Assembly (NCBI GenBank): GCA_027704905.1
Contig: CM051001.1
Coordinates: forward strand, 36,805,565 to 36,869,564
DNA from: Muraenolepis orangiensis
Lineage: Eukaryota; Chordata; Actinopteri; Gadiformes; Muraenolepididae
DNA: 64,000 nucleotides
Direction of reading: 5' to 3'
The number at the start of each line of letters is the position of its first letter. Positions within the stretch are counted from its first letter, which is position 1. Under the pieces are notes generated by a model. That model had not been told where the DNA came from and made no database searches. It saw only the letters and a program-made list of their open reading frames with translations. The position numbers and the translations under genes were made by a program. Below are positions 21,596-31,590 of the stretch, piece after piece.

Positions 21596-22941
21596 GTATT
21601 GACCCCAACAAAAAGAGGGGTCGTCTTATAATCGGGGTTTAGACTTTTCGATGTACCGTAATTGCACATGTAATTGCACAACAACAGATCGCGCCAAACG
21701 AGTGTTCCGAGACACTGCGCAACACTCAAAGTAACTCAGTCTTAAAGTAACAGTACAAAAAAACAGTTACCTGGAGAGATAGAAATGGAGAGACACAGCG
21801 ACCAACTTGAAAAAAGTGCCTCAAAAGTAGGGCAAGTTAATAAACAGGAGAAAGTTACGATGCCAATTTTAAGATAATGGTGATAAACGAAGCAGAGACA
21901 TCAAACACCTGCCATTGCGACGCAGGACAAGCCCAGCGCCTGCCCTCAGACTTCAGAGAGAAGCTACTGTCTTATCAGCGACATGTGATCAAGTTAAGGA
22001 AGAAGCACTCATACCCCCTTGATCAGATGGGCAATGCTGATCAAACGCCTGTGTATTTTGACATGCCAACATATGTCACTGTGCATAAGAAAGGCGACAA
22101 ATCAGTGATTGTGAAGTCAACTGGAAACGAAGAGCCGAGTAACTGTCATGTTAACGCGCCTCGCAGATGGGACTAAACGTCCCCGTACGTGGCTTTAAAA
22201 CGCAAGACTGTACCTAAAGAGGCAGTGACTGTACCTAAAGAGGCAGTGACTGTACCTAAAGAGGCAGCCAGCTGGCATTATCGTAGTGCCCAGGCAAAGG
22301 GCTGGATGGAGACGGAGCTTGTGGTGGACTGGCTCAAGGTGGTGTGGGGCAGACGGCGTGGGGGACTCAGAAAGAAGAGGAATGTTGATTCTGGATGCTT
22401 TCCGTGGACACTTGACTGAGCCAGTCAAAAAGCAAGTGAAAGAGTTGAATGGTGACCTAGTGATCATACCGGGCGGAATGACAAGCCAGCTGCAGGTGTT
22501 GGATGTGGTCGTTAACAAACCATTCAAGGTTCATCTGCGCAAGAGATACACAGAGTGGCTCCTGGCTGGTAATCACGCACTGACACCGTCTGGAAAAATC
22601 CAAAAGCCTGCAGTACGTTTGCTCTGTGAATGGATCTTGCAAGCATGGGCTGACGTTTCCCCAGAAAGCATCATTAATGGGTTTAAGAAATGCTGCGTAT
22701 CAAATGGATGGATGGCAGCGAGGATGACATGATGTGAGAGGAGACGTGATGTGGGAGGAGACGTGATGTGGGAGGAGACGGGAAGCAGACACCGTGAGTG
22801 ACGATAGCGGGAGTGAGAGGAACAACCCAGCGATGTAGAAGACGAGCTGAATGAGAAGACATTTGTGACCAATAGATGTTCTGACATTTTGCACTGTTTT
22901 ATTGCACTACTATTTTATTGCACTACCGTTTTATTGCACTA
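21596..22941 (+). mobile_element. pogo/Tigger-like DNA transposon, left part
   Basis: The left terminal region holds GTATTGACCCC and AGAGGGGTCGTCTTATAATC, and is followed by a broken transposase. The element is split at 22942 by an L2 LINE. A matching right end (TCTTATATTCGGGTCAATAC followed by GGTA) lies at 37926-37974. The left terminus is not a clean inverted repeat of the right one, because part of the motif lies in the same orientation, so this end may be rearranged. Confidence 0.65.
21858..22735 (+). pseudogene. pogo-type transposase, deleted and frameshifted
   Basis: The start reads ANFKIMVINEAE, as in fish pogo/Tigger proteins. Most of the helix-turn-helix region is missing: CDAGQAQ jumps to PSDFREKLLSYQRHVIKLRK. 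DDE motifs are readable as MGNADQTPVYFDMP (first Asp) and MLILDAFRGHLTEPVKKQV (second). QLQVLDVVVNKPFK and NGFKKCCVSN follow. A frameshift near 22170 and a stop precede a triple 21-bp repeat encoding VPKEAVT (22207-22269). Another shift near 22380 precedes the intact C-terminal half. It is inactive. Confidence 0.8.
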
Positions 22942-23226
22942 CATTTACATTTAGGGCATTTGGCAGACGCTTTTATCCAAAGCGACTTACAAGGTGTACA
23001 TTAGTTGAAGCAGACAATAGCATAACACTGGGGTACGCAAACATATAAATACAGCAGTTCACAAGTATTCATATTGACAAGATGAATAACACAATTTCGT
23101 ACTGCTAGGTCACCTGCTTAAGTAGCTGTGATAAGAGCGTGTTAACAACATTAAGGACATACACTTGCTAACATATACAACATGCTAAGAGCTATTAATG
23201 TCAGGACTTAAGCAAGTTTAGGGGTT

Positions 23227-26157
23227 TCACAAAGGAGAGTCCAGGTGGACTCTGAACAGGTGGGTCTTGAGTCTCTTGCGGAAGCTGGCGAGGGACTCTG
23301 CCGTCCTGACATGAGACGGGAGTTCATTCCACCACTGTGGGGCCAGAGCCGTGAAGAGCTGGGTTTTGGACGAGCGATGTTTGGTTGACCTTAGTGAAGG
23401 TCGAACAAGTCGCCTGGCAGAAGTTGAGCGGAGCGCTCTGGCTGGGATGTAGGGTTTGACCAACGCCTGGAGGTAGGCCGGGGCAGTTCCATTGACTGCC
23501 CTAAAGGTCAGCACCAGAATCTTGAATTTGATGCGAGCAGTTACCGGAAGCCAGTGGAGTTCGCGGAAGAGAGGGGTCACGTGGGAGAATTTCGGTAGGT
23601 TGAATACCAGGCGTGCTGCTGCGTTCTGGATGCGTTGGAGGGGCTTGGTTGCAGAGGCGGGGAGTCCCGCCAGGAGAGAGTTGCAGTAGTCGAGGCGGGT
23701 GATGACGAGCGCTTGGACCAGGATCTGCGCCGCTTCACGTGTGAGGAAGGGCCGGATCCTGCGGATGTTGTAGAGGGCAATTCTGCAAGATCGGGCCACC
23801 GCGGTGACGTTGGCATTGCAGGACAGCTGGTCATCTACCACCACACCAAGGTCTCTTGTTGTGGTTGAGGGGGAGACTTGGGTGTTCTCGATGGTGACCA
23901 GTAGGTCCATCTGAGGGCAGTCTTTCCCCGGTATGAAGAGGAGCTCAGTCTTGTCAATGTTGAGCTTCAGGTGGTTGGCGGCTGTCCATCTGCTGATGTC
24001 GGCCAGGCATTTCGAGATGCGTGTTGCGATTTGGGTTTCTGAGGGGGGAAAGGAGAGAAACAGTTGAGTGTCATCTGCATAGCAGTGATAGAAGCCATGA
24101 GATGCGATTACAGAGCCTAGCGATTTAGTGTAAAGAGAAAACAGAAGGGGTCCCAATACTGAGCCTTGAGGAACTCCGGTGTCCAGGGTGCAGGGTTTGG
24201 ACAGGGAACCGTTCCATGTGACCTGATAAGTCCGATCTGCAAGGTAGGAGGTGAACCAGGATAACGCAGTTCCAGCGATTCCAAGCTCGGCGAGAGTGGA
24301 GAGGAGGATCTGGTGGTTCACTGTGTCGAACGCCGCAGACAGGTCGAGAAGGATCAGTACCGATGAGAGGGACGAGCTTCTGGCATCACGAAGAGACTCT
24401 GTCACTGCGAGCAGTGCCGTCTCCGTGGAGTGCGCAGCCTTGAAGCCTGACTGGTGAGGGTCGAGGAGGTTGTTCTGGGAGAGATAGGAAGAAAGTTGTG
24501 AGGAGACAGCCCGTTCAAGGGTTTTGGACAGGAATGATAGGAGAGATACCGGTCTGTAGTTTTGGACATCAGTGGTGTCTAGGGATGGTTTCTTGAGGAG
24601 CGGCTTGATTCTGGCAGTCTTGAAGGCTGCCGGAAACAGGCCTGCCTCAAGGGAGATGTTGATTTGGGATGTAAGGAAGGGAAGGATATCGCCCGAGATG
24701 TCCTGGAGAAGAGAGGAAGGGATTGGGTCGAGGGGGCAGGTGGTAGGGTGGTTAGATGTCACCAGTTTGTTAACTTCATCAGGGGAGAGGGGGTTGAAAC
24801 AGGTAAGGTTAGTGGGGGTGGGAGAGGAGGGAGGGAGGAAAGCGGTGGGGGTGAAGGAGGAGGTAATGTCGTTCACCTTCTTCGTAAAGAAGGTGACAAA
24901 GTCATCAGCTGAGAGGGAGGAGGGAGGGGGAGGGGAGGGGGGGTTGAGGAGGGAAGAGAACATGGAGAAAACTTTCCTTGGGTTAGAGGCAGAAGAGTTT
25001 ATTTTTGTACGGTAGAAGGCAGATTTAGCAGCCGATACCGTGGAGGTGAAGCCAGCGAGGAGACGGAGGTAGTGAGCGAGGTCATCAGAGGAGTCCGATT
25101 TCCTCCATTTTCTCTCGGCCGCCCGTAGCTCTGCTCTACAAGCCCGCAGAGGTTCGGACAGCCAAGGAGGTGGAGGAGAGGCTCGTGCTGGTCTGGAGGT
25201 GAGAGGACAGAGAGAGTCGAAGGAGGAGGAGAGAGAGGAAGTCAGAGTGGAGGAGGCTTCCTCCACCGACAAGAGAGAGAATTGTTGGGGGGATGGTAGT
25301 GAGGATAGGACAGATGCGGAGAAAGAAGAGGGAGAGAGAGTTTTCAGGTTACTACGGAAGGTAACAATGTGGGGAGTAGTGGGTAGGGAGGTGGGGGATT
25401 TGAGAGGGAGAGAGAAAGCAACAAAATGGTGATCAGAGACAGGGAGGGGTGTGACCGAGATCACCGAGGTGGTACAGGATCTTGTGAAGACAAGATCCAG
25501 TTGGTTCCCAGCTCTGTGGGTAGGGGGAGAAGGAGTGAGTGTTAGACCGAATATGGCAAAAAAGTTAATGAATTCAGGAGATTGTAACTTATCCGACTGG
25601 ATGTTGAAGTCACCCAGAACCACGAGTGGGGTGCCGTCCTCAGGAAAGCAGCTGAGGAGGGCGTCCATCTCGTCAAAGAAGTCACCAAGAGGGCCCGGTG
25701 GTCGGTAAATTACGGCAATGTTGAGCCTAGTTGGGATGGTAACAGAAACAGCATGAAATTCGAGTGCCGATCTGGTCAGATGACCCAGAGGGAGTACCTG
25801 ATATGACCAGTTTGGAGAGACTAGGAGTCCCGTTCCTCCACCACGCCCAGAGGGTCGGGGGGTGTGGGTGAAGGAGTAGGTCGCGGAGAGAGCAGCTGCG
25901 GTAGCCGTGTTCTCAGGGGTGATCCAGGTCTCGGTGAGAGCCAGGAAGTGGAGAGACTGGAGTGCGGCGTAGGCCAGAATGGTTTCTGTCTTCTTGACCG
26001 ACGATTGGCAATTCCAGAGTCCCCCTTTCACCACAAGATCTGTGAAGGTAGAAATAGTAGGATAGAGGAGATTGGAAGGGTTGCGGCGTCGAGAGGGAGA
26101 GCCTCGATGCCATCTATTGCGGGAGGATGTCCAGACTACAATGGAATGACGACACAT
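23227..26157 (-). CDS. L2 LINE endonuclease-reverse transcriptase polyprotein, intact
   Basis: 976 residues without interruption. The N-terminal endonuclease shows LALTETWITP, VIYRPPGPLGD, VVLGDFNIQSD and SDHHFVAFSL. The reverse transcriptase shows LLKKPSLDTTDVQNYRPVSL, LDLSAAFDTVNH, GVPQGSVLGPLLFSLY and the catalytic CYADDTQLFLS around residue 693. The C-terminal block (RLDYCNSLLAGLP, HWLPVTARIKFK, WNELPSHVRTAESLASFRKR) is typical of L2. The enzyme nicks target DNA and copies its own RNA from its 3' tail hairpin. ATG at 26157 is the first in frame after the tandem repeats. Full-length coding suggests recent activity. There is no separate ORF1. Confidence 0.9.
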   Translation of the reverse strand: MCRHSIVVWTSSRNRWHRGSPSRRRNPSNLLYPTISTFTDLVVKGGLWNCQSSVKKTETILAYAALQSLHFLALTETWITPENTATAAALSATYSFTHTPRPSGRGGGTGLLVSPNWSYQVLPLGHLTRSALEFHAVSVTIPTRLNIAVIYRPPGPLGDFFDEMDALLSCFPEDGTPLVVLGDFNIQSDKLQSPEFINFFAIFGLTLTPSPPTHRAGNQLDLVFTRSCTTSVISVTPLPVSDHHFVAFSLPLKSPTSLPTTPHIVTFRSNLKTLSPSSFSASVLSSLPSPQQFSLLSVEEASSTLTSSLSSSFDSLCPLTSRPARASPPPPWLSEPLRACRAELRAAERKWRKSDSSDDLAHYLRLLAGFTSTVSAAKSAFYRTKINSSASNPRKVFSMFSSLLNPPSPPPPSSLSADDFVTFFTKKVNDITSSFTPTAFLPPSSPTPTNLTCFNPLSPDEVNKLVTSNHPTTCPLDPIPSSLLQDISGDILPFLTSQINISLEAGLFPAAFKTARIKPLLKKPSLDTTDVQNYRPVSLLSFLSKTLERAVSSQLSSYLSQNNLLDPHQSGFKAAHSTETALLAVTESLRDARSSSLSSVLILLDLSAAFDTVNHQILLSTLAELGIAGTALSWFTSYLADRTYQVTWNGSLSKPCTLDTGVPQGSVLGPLLFSLYTKSLGSVIASHGFYHCYADDTQLFLSFPPSETQIATRISKCLADISRWTAANHLKLNIDKTELLFIPGKDCPQMDLLVTIENTQVSPSTTTRDLGVVVDDQLSCNANVTAVARSCRIALYNIRRIRPFLTREAAQILVQALVITRLDYCNSLLAGLPASATKPLQRIQNAAARLVFNLPKFSHVTPLFRELHWLPVTARIKFKILVLTFRAVNGTAPAYLQALVKPYIPARALRSTSARRLVRPSLRSTKHRSSKTQLFTALAPQWWNELPSHVRTAESLASFRKRLKTHLFRVHLDSPL

Positions 26158-26209
26158 AGCAAGGGTAGGAGGACTAGATTTGACTAACTAGGACTAACTC
26201 CCTAGACAG

Positions 26210-26416
26210 ACTCCGGTAGAACGACTCCTTGGTCTTTGTTCTGGGACTCCTGTAGAACGACTCCTTGGTCTTTGTTCTGGGACTCCGGTAGAACGACTCC
26301 TTGGTCTTTGTTCTGGGACTCCTGTAGAACGACTCCTTGGTCTTTGTTCTGGGACTCCGGTAGAACGACTCCTTGGTCTTTGTTCTGGGACTCCGGTAGA
26401 ACGACTCCTTGGTCTT
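26210..26416 (-). repeat. 36-bp tandem repeats at the 5' end of the L2 LINE
   Basis: Nearly six head-to-tail copies of a 36-bp unit containing GTAGAACGACTCCTTGGTC. Units differ mainly at one position (GACTCCGG or GACTCCTG). They lie just upstream of the LINE ORF on its strand, like promoter monomers of some LINEs. The BEL element inserted inside the last unit. Confidence 0.9.
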
Positions 26417-26875
26417 TGTAGGAGCCGCATTTAAGTTTTTTATATTTTGAATAATTTATTGATTTTACCCTTTTTTGTTGGAATCCTGAGTGCGCCCTCT
26501 ATAGGTGGTGAAGGTGCAACCCTTTAAATGGCTGCCAGGCGCGCATGACGGGGAGAAGGCGGGACGCAAATACCGTCATTGACCTCGGTTCTCGGTCGCT
26601 GAACCACGCTCCGTTTGGGCCTATGCATCCTTTATTTGCTGAATGTAATAACTTGGACTTTGAAATTGCAACGACATCCTTATTTTGTATTATCTTTTTT
26701 CTTTGCAATAAAACCGGCATCATTGGACAGTCAAACTCACGCGTTGGATTATTGGCAAGAACTGCGAGTCTGACACTGCTTCTACCGCTTTCTCCATTGT
26801 GGTCAAATCCAGTAAGAACGTAGGAACTTAGGATTTATGGGTTAAAGGAAAAACTCAGCTGTTTTTGCCACTACA
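26417..26875 (+). repeat. 5' LTR of the BEL/Pao element
   Basis: Begins TGTAGGAGCC and ends CACTACA. AATAAA is at 26707-26712. Confidence 0.95.
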
Positions 26876-27302
26876 ACACGTCAATGACGATGCTTGGATT
26901 TACCCGAGGATATTCACGCAAGCCGGACACAGGAATGTCGGCCTAACGCGTGGTGAACTTCAAACAAAGAAACGCTTCAACGGAGGTATGTGCTCGAAGA
27001 GATCATTCTTTTGATGGATTTTTCGTTGACAAACAATATTGGAATAATTAAGGAACAAGTTTCATGGAATATTTTTGCGTTAAGGAACTGTGATATTTGT
27101 TTTATGGAAGTTAATGCCGAAGCGGCCAAGCAATTGAATGAGTGGATTCACGGCCTACTTTGAGTGTATGAAACCAGAAGATACTTTTTGAAGATACTTC
27201 TTGGAAATTATATGAACTGTTTTGAACCTTTTTGAACACTTTGGAATTAAGAGACAGAAGAGAAATATTTTTCGTTGTTTTGGGAAGTTTATTTTGAGAA
27301 CA

Positions 27303-28353
27303 ATGTTGTCTAGTAACGACGCGGCCGAAGTGACTGTTCTAAACATGAGTGAGCAGGCCGCGCGTTTGCGCGCAGCTAGATCAGGACAATTGTCTCATGT
27401 AACAAGGAGAATGAATATTGTGAATACTTTGATGATGAGTGAAGAATCCCTCGACGAAGTAAAAGGAAACATGGTTAAGTTTTATGAAATACTTGAAGAG
27501 TTTAACAATTCGAATTCATTTTATGTTCATGAGTGCTTGGATGAGGAATCACGCAAAGATGATGACGAGAAGTGGTGTAAACCGCGATTAGCGCAAATAA
27601 GTGCTTTTATTGCAAATGTGGATAAATGGCTTTCACGAATAGAAAACCCTCATGGTCTTAGCTTAGGTGCAGTTACGTCTTCCGCTGAACAAACGGAAGA
27701 GCCAGAGTCTCTGGCTGAATCTGTTGATCGAGGAAATGATGAACGTAATGTCGACACGAACACGGATGCAAACGATGATGACACCAATGCACACGTTGAT
27801 AACACCGATGCGCTATCAGTTGTGTCCAAAAGGTCATCTAGAGCGTCTTCATCATTGCGTATCGATGCAGAAGCAGACCGACTAGCTTTAGTTGCCAGAG
27901 TTGCGAAATTGAAGGAGAAACATGCAATAGAAGCACAGGAGGAAACGTTAAGGAAAAAGAGAGAAATGTTGGATTTGGACACAGAAATTGAAGCAGCTTC
28001 TGTAAAAATCAACTATCTAAAAGAAGCTGAAATGAATATGTCTAACCCCATGCAATCTAACACTGCTGTATCTAACCCTGTGTCTTCTGTTAAAATGCCT
28101 GTATTAGGTGCTGAAGCAGCTCAGACCACGTTTGATGCATCAACAGCTATGCAGGCGCACCTGGAGAAAAGGCCAGACTATTCGCTTCCTCTTTATGATA
28201 GCACTGCTCCAGCAGTCAGGACTAAGACAGGTGCCAATGTACAATTTCCCCTGCCTGCTTTAGCTACAGATAGGCAGGACAGCAAGCCTGTTTTCCTTCC
28301 CAGGGTCAGTGGTGATATTATGCCACGACAGCCGACAGCCACACACTGTTCTG
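27303..28353 (+). CDS. BEL/Pao gag-pol, N-terminal part, cut by a LINE insertion
   Basis: The frame is open from upstream, and ATG at 27303 (MLSSNDAAEVTVLNMSEQAA) is the likely start. The protein is charged and helical (RMNIVNTLMMSEESLDEVKG; a coiled-coil-like stretch around VAKLKEKHAIEAQEETLRKK), as in BEL gag N-termini. It runs to PRQPTATH at about 28346, where seven unassigned bases and then the LINE follow. The coding frame resumes at 31591 (TSSYSFPSALHRPTSS). The two halves would read in one frame if the LINE and those bases were absent. Confidence 0.8.
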
Positions 28354-31300
28354 GAGTATGGCGCCGTACGAGATGGCTGCCGTGTCGCGAGCTCCCGCAC
28401 GACGACGCAGTTTTTTGTTATTTATTCTTTTTATTGCAACTTTTTTAGTTCAGGATGTTAGCAGCAAGTTCACTTATAACTTCTGCACACTTTGGGAGAT
28501 CAGATCGACAGTCGCTCGCCGCCTACCGGAGTTTTTTCATTCTTTCGACTCGGACGTCCCGCCCGAAGTCACAGCTGGACTATCTCCGTCCATTTTGGGC
28601 ACGATTACGCGCAAGCGTCGCCGGAGGAAGCGAGGGAAGCGAGCCGGCGTGCTAGTCAGGCTGAGATGTCGATCCGATCGCCCCCCACTACCCACCATTC
28701 TACTGGCTAATGTACAGTCTCTGGACAATAAGTTAAGCGAACTACAGGCTCGTATTCAATTCCACCGGGAAACTAGGGACAATTGTATTATCTGCCTTAC
28801 GGAGACATGGATGTCGGAGGGGGTTACCGACGCAGCTATCGAGCCGACGGGATTTTCCGTTCACCGGGCGGACAGAACAAAGGCTCTCTCCGGTAAAGAT
28901 CGCGGAGGGGGGGTATGTCTCATGATAAACAGATCTTGGTGCAACCAAAGTCATGTACATCCCCTCAAGTCTTTCTGTTCCCCGGACCTGGAGTACCTGA
29001 TGCTTATGTGCCGTCCATACTGGCTACCTCGGGAGTTTACAGCGGTAACCGTGACCGCTGTTTACATTCCCCCACAAGCCAACACGGACACAGCGCTGAA
29101 GGAACTGTACGGGGCTATCAGCGAACAGGAGTCGGCCCACCCCGAGGCTGCTCTCATCGTAGCGGGGGACTTCAACAAGGCGAACCTGAAGAAGGTTCTC
29201 CCGAAGTTCTACCAACACATAAAGAGCAACACACGGGGCGAGCGGATCCTCGACCACTGCTACACTCCCTTCCGTGATGGCTACAAGGCCCTCCTCCGCC
29301 CACCGTTCGGCAAATCAGATCACCGCTCTATCCAGCTGCTCCCCGCCTATAGGCAGAGACTGAAGCAGCAACCGATCGCTGTGAGGGAGGTCCAATGTTG
29401 GTCGGACCAATCAGATTCTACGCTGCAGGATTGTTTTGATCACGCTGACTGGCACATGTTCCGCGTTGCCTCGGACAATAACATCAACGAGTACGCGTCG
29501 TCGGTCACCGGGTTCATCAAGAAGTGCATAGATGACGTTGTTCCGACCAAGTCGGTTCGGATATATCCCAACCAGAAACCGTGGATTAACGGCGATGTTC
29601 GCGCTGCCCTACATGCGCGTAACGCCGCCTTTGGTTCCGGGAATACGGAGGAATATACGAGAGCCCGTTACGACCTCCGTAAGACCATCGTCACTGCCAA
29701 GCGGGAGTATAAGGACAGAGTGGAAGATAAATTCAAGAAACACGATGCGAGGGGTATGTGGCAGGGGCTGCAGAATATAACGAACTTCAGAGGGAGAACC
29801 AGTTGTGTAGAGAACTCCTCCACCTCCCTCCCAGGAGAGCTAAATACATTTTTTGCTCGGTTCGACGTAAACGGCAGCCCGCCGAAGCCAGCACCGACTG
29901 GGGAGACCAGCCAGCTGCGCATCTCGGAGGCGGATGTGCGCCGCACCTTTAAGCGGCTGAACATCCGTAAGGCGGCAGGCCCCGACGACATCCCGGGCCG
30001 CGTCCTCAGAGCATGCGCAGACCAGTTGGCAGGAGTCTTTGCAGACATCTTCAACCTCTCCCTGTCCCAGGCTGTTGTCCCCGCGGTCTTCAAGATATCC
30101 ACCATCGTGCCTGTCCCCAAACAAACCAAGGTAACATGCCTGAATGACTACAGACCTGTGGCCCTCACCTCGATCGTTAGCAAATGCTTCGAGAGGTTGG
30201 TCAAGGACTTTATTTGCTCCGTGTTACCTACCACGCTGGACCCATGGCAATTTGCATATCGTCAAAATAGATCCACGGACGACGCAATTGCCATGGCCCT
30301 CCACACTGCCCTTTCCCACTTGGAGGGGAAGAACTGTTATGTGCGAATGCTGTTTGTGGACTACAGCTCAGCATTCAACACAATAGTTCCTGCCAAGCTC
30401 GACACCAAGCTGAGAGGCCTAGGCGTACCCCCATCCATGTGCAGCTGGATACTGAACCTCCTGTCGGACCGCCGCCAGGTGGTGAGGATGGGCAGCACCA
30501 CATCAGAGCCACTGACCCTCAACACGGGAGCCCCCCAGGGATGCGTGCTGAGCCCTCTCCTCTACTCCCTCTACACCCACGACTGCATGGCTATGCACAG
30601 CTCCAACGTCATCGTCAAGTTTGCTGACGACACGACAGTGATGGGCCTGATCGCCGGCGACGACGAGACAGCCTACAGGGAGGAGGTCGGATCGCTGGAG
30701 CAGTGGTGCCAGGAGAACAGCCTCGCCCTCAACGTCAAGAAGACCAAGGAGCTGATCGTGGACTTCAGGAGGCAGAGGGGAGAGCACAGCCCTATCTCCA
30801 TCGACGGCGTTGCAGTAGAGAGGGTCAGCAGCTTCAAGTTCCTCGGCGTGCACATCTCCGAGGACCTCACATGGTCCACGCACACCACACACGTGGTGAA
30901 AAAGGCCCAACAACGCCTGTATTTTCTCAGGCGTCTGAAGAAATTCAGCATGGGCCCCCGCATCCTGAGAACATTCTACAACGGCACCATCGAGAGTGTT
31001 CTGACAGGGTGTATCACCGCCTGGTACGGGAACTGCACGGCACTCGAGCGCAGAGCGCTTCAAAGGGTGGTGCGGACGGCCCAGTATATCGTTGGAGGTG
31101 AGCTCCCCTCCCTCCTGGACATTTACAACCAGCGGTGCGTGGCCAAGGCCAAAAGAATTATAAAAGACATTGCCCACCCCAGCCACGAACTTTACTCACT
31201 ATTACCGTCAGGCAGGCGATACCGCAGTATCAAGTGTCGTACAAATAGGCTTAGAGATAGCTTCCACAGTCAGGCCATCAGGCTGCTGAACAAGGGCGTA

Positions 31301-31590
31301 TAACATATAACAATGTATATTTTATTACATTGATTTATATATATATATTGCTCTTTTCTGTGCTGATTTTTGCATTTTATAAATTGCATTTTTTTATTTT
31401 TATTTTATATTCCTTCTATTTTTTATTCTATTTTTTATTCTATTTTTATCTATTTTTATCTATTTTTATTTTATCTTATTCTATAACTGCTGTCTGTCGT
31501 CGGGTATTGCACACAAGAATTTCACATCACTGCTTTATACTAAACTGTAAACTGTGAAGTGACAATAAACTTGACTTGACTTGACTTGAC
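28354..31590 (+). mobile_element. CR1/Rex1-like LINE copy 1, near full length, inside BEL gag
   Basis: Begins GAGTATGGCGCCGTACG, close to the 5' end of copy 2 (58566-61809), and ends with a T-rich 3' UTR, AATAAACTTGACTTGAC and (TTGAC)n. The single ORF is intact. The two copies are almost identical. I see no clear target duplication here; seven extra bases (28347-28353) lie at the 5' junction. Confidence 0.92.
28358..31303 (+). CDS. LINE endonuclease-reverse transcriptase, 981 residues, intact (copy 1)
   Basis: N-terminal segment RRRSFLLFILFIATFLVQ is strongly hydrophobic, followed by a basic region (TRKRRRRKRGKRAG). The endonuclease shows ILLANVQSLDNK, ICLTETWMSEG, VAGDFNKANL near residue 270 and KSDHRSIQLL near 318. 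The reverse transcriptase shows KAAGPDDIPGRVL, FVDYSSAFNTIVPAKL, GAPQGCVLSPLLYSLYTHDC and catalytic KFADDTTVM near residue 755. The C-terminus (KFLGVHISEDLTWS, QRVVRTAQYIVGGELPSL, SGRRYRSIKCRTNRLRDSFH) is typical of CR1/Rex1-group LINEs. I noticed only about five residue differences from copy 2. The exact clade needs a tree. Confidence 0.9.
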   Translation: MAPYEMAAVSRAPARRRSFLLFILFIATFLVQDVSSKFTYNFCTLWEIRSTVARRLPEFFHSFDSDVPPEVTAGLSPSILGTITRKRRRRKRGKRAGVLVRLRCRSDRPPLPTILLANVQSLDNKLSELQARIQFHRETRDNCIICLTETWMSEGVTDAAIEPTGFSVHRADRTKALSGKDRGGGVCLMINRSWCNQSHVHPLKSFCSPDLEYLMLMCRPYWLPREFTAVTVTAVYIPPQANTDTALKELYGAISEQESAHPEAALIVAGDFNKANLKKVLPKFYQHIKSNTRGERILDHCYTPFRDGYKALLRPPFGKSDHRSIQLLPAYRQRLKQQPIAVREVQCWSDQSDSTLQDCFDHADWHMFRVASDNNINEYASSVTGFIKKCIDDVVPTKSVRIYPNQKPWINGDVRAALHARNAAFGSGNTEEYTRARYDLRKTIVTAKREYKDRVEDKFKKHDARGMWQGLQNITNFRGRTSCVENSSTSLPGELNTFFARFDVNGSPPKPAPTGETSQLRISEADVRRTFKRLNIRKAAGPDDIPGRVLRACADQLAGVFADIFNLSLSQAVVPAVFKISTIVPVPKQTKVTCLNDYRPVALTSIVSKCFERLVKDFICSVLPTTLDPWQFAYRQNRSTDDAIAMALHTALSHLEGKNCYVRMLFVDYSSAFNTIVPAKLDTKLRGLGVPPSMCSWILNLLSDRRQVVRMGSTTSEPLTLNTGAPQGCVLSPLLYSLYTHDCMAMHSSNVIVKFADDTTVMGLIAGDDETAYREEVGSLEQWCQENSLALNVKKTKELIVDFRRQRGEHSPISIDGVAVERVSSFKFLGVHISEDLTWSTHTTHVVKKAQQRLYFLRRLKKFSMGPRILRTFYNGTIESVLTGCITAWYGNCTALERRALQRVVRTAQYIVGGELPSLLDIYNQRCVAKAKRIIKDIAHPSHELYSLLPSGRRYRSIKCRTNRLRDSFHSQAIRLLNKGV

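Larger units (their letters stand above)
22942..26416 (-). mobile_element. L2-type LINE with one intact long ORF, inserted in the pogo element
   Basis: On the minus strand the element runs from a 5' tandem-repeat region (26210-26416) through a 976-residue ORF to a 3' tail at 22942-22990. The tail matches the eel UnaL2/fish L2 theme: AAGTCGCTTTGGATAAAAGC forms a hairpin with a GGATA loop, followed by GTCTGCCAAATGCCC and AAATGTAAATG. The 5' region is interrupted by the BEL/Pao element at 26417, and a short remainder continues at 37430. Confidence 0.9.

Noticed and set aside
26210..26416. CRISPR-like array
   Set aside because: The 36-bp units are directly adjacent without spacers, in a eukaryotic genome and at the 5' end of a LINE.
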